DNA of 9,205 nucleotides from the NCBI GenBank assembly GCA_013815575.1, contig JACDFX010000028.1:1-9205 (forward strand), in the 5' to 3' direction. This DNA comes from Rubrobacter sp. (GTDB lineage: Bacteria > Actinomycetota > Rubrobacteria > Rubrobacterales > Rubrobacteraceae). The first letter of the stretch is position 1. Each line of letters begins with the position of its first letter. The position numbers were made by a program, and so were the translations under genes. Below are positions 6,153-9,205 of the stretch, piece by piece. Under the pieces are notes generated by a model. That model was not told where the DNA came from. It did not search any database and saw nothing but the letters and a program-made list of their open reading frames with translations.

Positions 6153-6575
6153 GTGGGTAGAAGGGGCAGGCGCAAGGGGTCCCAGGGACGCGCGCAGAGC
6201 CGCGTGCGAGAGCGCGTACGCGGGGGTGCGGGACGTGGCGGAGGAGGAAGTACGGGCAGGAAACGGGGCGGTTTCGACGTTGGAGACATCGAGGACTACG
6301 CTGGCCGCCTGACGGATCGCCCCAGTGGCGGTTCGGGGCTCACGGGGGCCGCGGCGGGGCTCGCGGGGGGAGGCCTCGCGGGCAAGTTTCTCGGAGGAGG
6401 CTCGGAGGAGGACCCCGGGACGGAAGTCGCGGACCACCTCGCCCTGGTCGAAGAGCGCCTGCAGCTTCTAGAGGATCAGATGCAGGAGCTCCGCGAGATG
6501 CTGGGGGGCGCGGAGGCCCCCGCAGATCCACCCACGGAACCCGAGGGTGGAACCGAACCCGGTAGCAACCCGTAG
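6153..6575 (+). CDS. hypothetical Arg/Gly-rich protein with coiled-coil tail
   Basis: A 140-residue protein with GTG start and a strong SD, GGAGGAG (6140-6146). I do not recognise a family. Residues 1-40 are very rich in Arg and Gly and strongly basic, suitable for nucleic-acid or ribosome contact. Residues 59-83 are Gly/Ala-rich with scattered Leu (GLTGAAAGLAGGGLAGKFLGG), resembling a glycine zipper or flexible linker. Residues 91-118 (VADHLALVEERLQLLEDQM and following) have heptad-like Leu spacing and likely form a coiled coil, so the protein may dimerise. Residues 121-140 are Pro/Glu-rich and disordered. It has no clear link to the sugar genes 130 bases upstream, and the intervening inverted repeat suggests separate control. 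The next gene is convergent. Confidence 0.6.
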   Translation: MGRRGRRKGSQGRAQSRVRERVRGGAGRGGGGSTGRKRGGFDVGDIEDYAGRLTDRPSGGSGLTGAAAGLAGGGLAGKFLGGGSEEDPGTEVADHLALVEERLQLLEDQMQELREMLGGAEAPADPPTEPEGGTEPGSNP

Positions 6576-6615
6576 TGGTCCAGGCCGGTCCTCGTGCCGG
6601 TCGGGGGGCCGGAGG

Positions 6616-7089
6616 TCAGACCCCGCCCTCCAGGGCGTCTTCGATGGCGTCCTCGATGGCGTCTTCCACTATGTCTGCCGCGAGTATGGACTCCAGGCCG
6701 TCAAGGACGTCTTCGGCGTCCAGCACGTAGGTCTCGTACCCTTCGGTCAGCGCCCGTTGTCTCAGGGCGTCCATCACGTCCAGGAGGCATCCGGCGCCCC
6801 ACTTGAGGTCTTCCTCGTCGAGCCGGGAGGTCGCCACGCTCACCACGGCGTCCACGGCGGCCGGCTCCAGCCCGCCCGACTCGGGGTCGGTCAGCAGGAA
6901 GTCGTTGGCCCGGAGGACGTCCTCGACCACCCGCTTGGCATCAGGCATCGGGGGGACCTCGAACAGGGGCAGGTAGGCGGCGGAGATCACCCTGAGCGCC
7001 TTCACCTGATGGCTGTGGTCCCCCCGCGCGTAGTCCTGTACGACCCCGAAAAGCTCGGGAAAGCTCTCTCCACCCGCAGGCTCCGTCAT
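6616..7089 (-). CDS. hypothetical acidic protein
   Basis: A 157-residue minus-strand protein of no family I recognise. The ATG (bases 7089-7087) is preferred because GGGAGG lies 7 bases upstream on that strand; an in-frame start at 7161 would add 24 residues without a good SD. The protein is acidic and appears alpha-helical, with no signal peptide or membrane segment. It has a helical N-terminal part (SFPELFGVVQDYARGDHSHQ), a middle with VVEDVLRANDFLL, a single Cys in LKWGAGCLLDVMDAL, and an acidic tail in which the IEDA unit is repeated. It is convergent with the Arg/Gly-rich gene (40-base gap) and divergent from the DEAD-box helicase. Third-position G/C content is high, supporting coding. 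Confidence 0.65.
   Translation of the reverse strand: MTEPAGGESFPELFGVVQDYARGDHSHQVKALRVISAAYLPLFEVPPMPDAKRVVEDVLRANDFLLTDPESGGLEPAAVDAVVSVATSRLDEEDLKWGAGCLLDVMDALRQRALTEGYETYVLDAEDVLDGLESILAADIVEDAIEDAIEDALEGGV
6634..6669. repeat. three 12-bp tandem units encoding an acidic helix tail
   Basis: Three near-identical 12-base units run GGCGTCTTCGAT, GGCGTCCTCGAT and GGCGTCTTCCAC. On the minus strand they encode (V)EDA-IEDA-IEDA near the C-terminus of the acidic protein. Whole-codon units keep the frame, so copy number could vary without breaking the gene. Confidence 0.6.
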
Positions 7090-7211
7090 CGTCCGTCCTC
7101 CCGTCAGCGTTGGTTGTGACGCCGGGCCGCGTTCGGTCTGTGAACCCCGCCCGACACGCAATCTATACCCCGGGGAACGAAAACCTACCCGCGCCCGGAT
7201 GGTACGACGCC

Positions 7212-7239
7212 TCGACTACCGGCGGGCTTGCGGTATACT
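7212..7239 (+). promoter_or_regulatory. candidate promoter of the DEAD-box helicase gene
   Basis: TCGACT (7212-7217), 16 bases, then TATACT (7234-7239) resembles a housekeeping sigma promoter with a near-consensus -10 and a weak -35. Transcription would begin near 7246, giving a leader of about 160 bases. A second option is TTGCGG (7228-7233) with TTATAA (7252-7257) at 18-base spacing. Confidence 0.45.
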
Positions 7240-7279
7240 CCCTGGGCTACGTTATAAAGAACATACGTCCACGATCATC

Positions 7280-7307
7280 GAGATGCCCGAAGCGCATCTC
7301 CTTTTTT
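7280..7307 (+). terminator. terminator-like hairpin in the helicase leader (possible attenuator)
   Basis: GAGATGC (7280-7286) and GCATCTC (7294-7300) form a 7-bp perfect stem with a 7-base loop. After one C comes a run of six T (7302-7307), the layout of an intrinsic terminator. It stands between the candidate promoter and the helicase start on the same strand, and no plus-strand gene ends upstream. It therefore probably acts in the leader as an attenuator rather than as the end of an operon. The stem is short and only moderately GC-rich, so its efficiency is uncertain. Confidence 0.5.
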
Positions 7308-7404
7308 GTGCCTTGCGCCTCTCCTCCGTACCGAGCGGTAGCCCACGACGTTTGCTCCTTATTGTGGCGACTACTGTCCGACGAGAGAGAGGAATCGAAA
7401 CACC

Positions 7405-8553
7405 ATGACAGACACCATACAAGAGGTCCAAGAGACCTCGTTCGCGACCATGCCCATCTCTGATAAGGTCCAGAGGGCCGTCGCAGATCAGGGATGGGAG
7501 GTCCCAACGCCCATACAGGCGCTGGCGATGCCCGGGCTTCTGGACGGGGACGACGTCGTCGGCCTCGCCCAGACCGGCAGCGGCAAGACGGCCGCCTTCG
7601 CCATACCCCTGATCGAGAGCCTAGACGGGAAGCCGCGGGGCGTGCAGGCGCTCGTGCTCGTGCCGACGCGGGAGCTCGCGTCGCAGGCCGCGACGGAGAT
7701 CTCCAGCCTCTCCAAGTACAACCCGGTTCGTCCGGTCGTGCTGTGCGGGGGCGTCGGTATCGGGCCCCAGATCAAGGCCCTCAAGAGCCGCTCCACCTCC
7801 GTCGTCGTCGGCACGCCCGGACGCATCCTTGACCACCTCCAGCGCGGCACGCTCCGCCTGAATGGGGTGCGCTACCTCGTGCTCGACGAGGCTGACCGGA
7901 TGCTCGACATGGGCTTCGCCCCCGACGTCGGACGCATCCTCTCCCACACCCCCGACGAGAGGCAGACAGCCCTCTTCTCGGCGACGATGCCGGGGGAGAT
8001 CCGGGGCATGGTCAAGCGCCACATGCGCTCGCCGCGCTACCTGACCGTGAAATCCGAGGCGCCCACGGTGGACACCGTGGAGCAGGTCTACTATCGCATG
8101 GACGGCCGGGACAAGACCCGCGCCCTCAGGGCCCTCATCGACGCGGAGAAGGACCCCGTGGCGATAGTGTTCCGAAGGACCAAGCACGGTGCGACCAAGC
8201 TGCACCGCCAGCTCGAGAGGGAAGGCTACAAGGCAGCCCTCCTGCACGGCGGCAAGTCGCAGTCGCAGCGCACCAAGACGCTCGAAGGCTTCTCCAGGGG
8301 CCGGACCAGCATCCTGGTGGCGACCAACGTCGCCTCGCGCGGGCTCGACATCCCGAACGTCTCGCACGTCGTCAACTACGACCTGCCCGAGGACACGGAG
8401 ACCTACGTCCACCGCATAGGCCGTACGGCGCGGGCCGGCAAGGAAGGCGTGGCGGTCACGCTCGTCGGCGAGGCCGAGGTCAGGGACTTCGAGAAGATCC
8501 GGCGCTCACTACCCGTCGAGGTCCGCCAGAGCAAGCTGCCCCTCTCCGCCTGA
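7405..8553 (+). CDS. DEAD-box ATP-dependent RNA helicase (core only)
   Basis: A 382-residue RNA helicase that uses ATP to unwind short RNA duplexes in ribosome assembly, RNA decay or cold adaptation. All family motifs are in order: Q motif (F13 to Q38, TPIQ), motif I AQTGSGKT (55-62), PTRELA (87-92), TPGR (137-140), DEAD (161-164), SAT (192-194), IVFRRTKHG, ATNVASRGLDI and HRIGRTARAG (336-345). Motif VI has Ala where many members have Gly (RTGR). The C-terminal extension is very short (about 37 residues after motif VI), so it lacks the RNA-binding tails of DeaD/CsdA or DbpA and resembles a minimal RhlE/CshA-like enzyme. The ATG at 7405 has a purine-rich AGAGAGG about 12 bases upstream. The long leader with a terminator-like hairpin suggests regulated expression, as is common for this family. 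Confidence 0.97.
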   Translation: MTDTIQEVQETSFATMPISDKVQRAVADQGWEVPTPIQALAMPGLLDGDDVVGLAQTGSGKTAAFAIPLIESLDGKPRGVQALVLVPTRELASQAATEISSLSKYNPVRPVVLCGGVGIGPQIKALKSRSTSVVVGTPGRILDHLQRGTLRLNGVRYLVLDEADRMLDMGFAPDVGRILSHTPDERQTALFSATMPGEIRGMVKRHMRSPRYLTVKSEAPTVDTVEQVYYRMDGRDKTRALRALIDAEKDPVAIVFRRTKHGATKLHRQLEREGYKAALLHGGKSQSQRTKTLEGFSRGRTSILVATNVASRGLDIPNVSHVVNYDLPEDTETYVHRIGRTARAGKEGVAVTLVGEAEVRDFEKIRRSLPVEVRQSKLPLSA

Positions 8554-8592
8554 GCCGGCGCCTGCCCCGATCCGGAAAGTAAGAATTGCCCG

Positions 8593-8627
8593 TCGCGGAG
8601 AGCCCACGCGAGGCTGGATCTCCGCGA
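8593..8627. terminator. strong hairpin after the helicase gene, no T-run
   Basis: TCGCGGAGA (8593-8601) pairs perfectly with TCTCCGCGA (8619-8627). The helix can continue as GCC (8602-8604) with GGC (8612-8614), leaving a 4-base bulge and a 7-base loop. It lies 39 bases past the helicase stop and likely ends or stabilises that transcript. The bases after it are TCTTCGG, not a T-run, so it is not a classical intrinsic terminator. It also covers the expected -35 zone of the antitoxin promoter, so an operator role is possible. Confidence 0.45.
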
Positions 8628-8636
8628 TCTTCGGTC

Positions 8637-8660
8637 TACAATCTGGACAGATTGGACAGA
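8637..8660 (+). promoter_or_regulatory. candidate -10 and operator repeats of the toxin-antitoxin module
   Basis: TACAAT (8637-8642) is a good -10 hexamer, but the matching -35 is poor. Overlapping it, TGGACAGA occurs twice (8644-8651 and 8653-8660) with a 9-base period, and ATCT (8641-8644) with AGAT (8649-8652) forms a small inverted repeat. Phd-type antitoxins repress their own promoters through short repeats in this position, so this is a likely autoregulatory operator; that step is inference. Confidence 0.45.
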
Positions 8661-8676
8661 AAAAAGGAGTGAGGGC

Positions 8677-8937
8677 GTGTCCTGGCAGTTACAGGAGGCC
8701 AAGCAGAGGTTCAGCGAGTTGGTACGGCGTACGTTGGAGGAGGGGCCGCAGGTCGTTACAAGGCATGGGGAGGAGGTGGTCGTGGTGGTCCCGGCCGAGG
8801 AGTACCGGCGGACGGAGGAGAAGAAGCCGGACTTCAAAGAGTTTCTGATGAGCGCGCCGGAGGGGTTGGAGCACATAATCCCGGAGCGTCCGAAGGACGA
8901 TTTTCCGCGGGAAGTGGACCTTACAGGCGGGTCTTGA
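8677..8937 (+). CDS. type II antitoxin, Phd/YefM family
   Basis: An 86-residue antitoxin expected to bind and neutralise the PIN-domain toxin encoded directly downstream and to repress the shared promoter. The GTG start has AGGAG (8665-8669) at 7-base spacing. The N-terminal DNA-binding fold is recognisable: WQLQEAKQRFSELVRRTLEEGPQ, then VVTRHGEEVVVVVPAEEYRR. The C-terminal half (DFKEFLMSAPEGLEHIIPERPKDDFPREVDL) is the usual flexible toxin-binding tail, and it matches the form seen with FitB/VapC-like partners. Length is normal. The stop overlaps the toxin start in TTGA, so toxin translation is probably coupled to antitoxin translation. Confidence 0.9.
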   Translation: MSWQLQEAKQRFSELVRRTLEEGPQVVTRHGEEVVVVVPAEEYRRTEEKKPDFKEFLMSAPEGLEHIIPERPKDDFPREVDLTGGS

Positions 8938-9205
8938 GTTTCGTTCTGGACACCAACGTCGTCTCCGAGCCGCGCAAGAGGTCCCGGGCCGACGCCGGTG
9001 TGATGCGGTGGTTCGACTCGGTGGAGACGGACGATCTGTACATAAGCGTGCTGGTGATCGGGGAGATCCGGCAGGGTATCGAGGGCCTGAGAAGACGGGA
9101 TCCTATCCAGGCCGGCCATCTGGAGTCCTGGCTCGCGGGGTTGCGCCGGGGTTATGCCGACCGCATCCTGCCCATCGACCTGGAGGCTGCGGAGGAGTGG
9201 GGAAG
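8934..9205 (+). CDS. vapC: PIN-domain toxin ribonuclease, VapC/FitB-like (3' end outside window)
   Basis: The first 90 residues of a PIN-domain protein; the reading frame runs off the window. PIN toxins are magnesium-dependent RNases that block translation when free of antitoxin. The proposed start is TTG at 8934, overlapping the antitoxin stop (TTGA). It places the conserved FVLDTNVVSE at residues 3-12, and the next in-frame ATG (9002) would remove the active site. Visible acidic active-site residues are D6, E12 and E44 (in VLVIGEIRQGIE). The later ILPIDLEAAEEWG also fits the FitB-like branch of VapC. About 50 residues, including the last conserved Asp, should lie beyond the edge. Confidence 0.88.
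   Translation, partial: MSFVLDTNVVSEPRKRSRADAGVMRWFDSVETDDLYISVLVIGEIRQGIEGLRRRDPIQAGHLESWLAGLRRGYADRILPIDLEAAEEWG

Larger units (their letters stand above)
7090..7404. other. divergent intergenic region with helicase leader
   Basis: These 315 bases separate the minus-strand acidic gene from the plus-strand helicase and contain no convincing gene. Their base composition is more AT-rich than the genes, especially 7230-7320. On the plus strand there is a candidate promoter (7212-7239) and a terminator-like hairpin (7280-7307). TGGGCTAC (7243-7250) is complementary to GTAGCCCA (7338-7345), which would enclose the hairpin in a long-range stem. On the minus strand TATAGA (7167-7162) could be a -10 for the acidic gene, but no good -35 is visible. 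Confidence 0.6.

Noticed and set aside
6576..6615. Possible bidirectional terminator between convergent genes
   Set aside because: Several GGCC and CCGG patches can pair, but no consistent stem of useful length and no T-run on either strand is seen.
7199..7408. 69-codon plus-strand frame ending in an ATGA overlap with the helicase start (shorter version from ATG 7283)
   Set aside because: Neither start has an SD, the first start precedes the candidate promoter -10, and the shorter start sits inside the terminator-like stem. Codon use is unlike the real genes. The overlap alone is weak evidence for a leader peptide.
1..9205. CRISPR arrays, tRNA or rRNA genes, insertion sequences
   Set aside because: No regularly spaced repeats, no tRNA-like cloverleaf sequence and no transposase-like protein were found.

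Overview
The window is GC-rich throughout, with G or C at most third codon positions in the real genes. It uses GTG and TTG starts freely and has purine-rich Shine-Dalgarno (SD) sites. The gene styles fit a high-GC actinobacterial lineage. A Rubrobacter-like organism is my best guess, from overall codon flavour and gene style rather than any marker gene.

Positions 1 to about 6022 form a tightly packed plus-strand catabolic cluster. Its order is a D-2-hydroxyacid dehydrogenase (77-1126), an FGGY-family sugar kinase of xylulokinase type (1269-2747), a class II aldolase (2764-3537), a small cysteine-rich protein of unknown function (3578-3856), a second FGGY kinase (3853-5307), and a second class II aldolase of fuculose-phosphate-aldolase type (5351-6022). 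Two kinase/aldolase pairs plus an oxidoreductase suggest breakdown of one or two sugars, polyols or sugar acids: phosphorylation, then retro-aldol cleavage to DHAP or a similar C3 phosphate plus an aldehyde. No isomerase, transporter or regulator is visible inside the window, so the substrate cannot be named. The Cys-rich protein has its own strong ribosome site and a four-base overlap with the next kinase. It is the best candidate here for an undescribed component.

Positions 6020-6119 hold a 13-bp perfect inverted repeat around a potentially structured 74-nt spacer. It lies between the last aldolase and a small Arg/Gly-rich coiled-coil protein of unknown function (6153-6575). A convergent minus-strand gene (6616-7089) encodes an unrecognised acidic protein. 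The divergent intergenic region 7090-7404 carries a plausible promoter and a terminator-like hairpin in the leader of a DEAD-box RNA helicase (7405-8553). This suggests conditional expression of the helicase.

The window ends in a type II toxin-antitoxin module: a Phd/YefM-type antitoxin (8677-8937) overlapping by four bases a VapC/FitB-like PIN-domain toxin (8934 to beyond the end). Short direct and inverted repeats sit just upstream of it and could be its operator.
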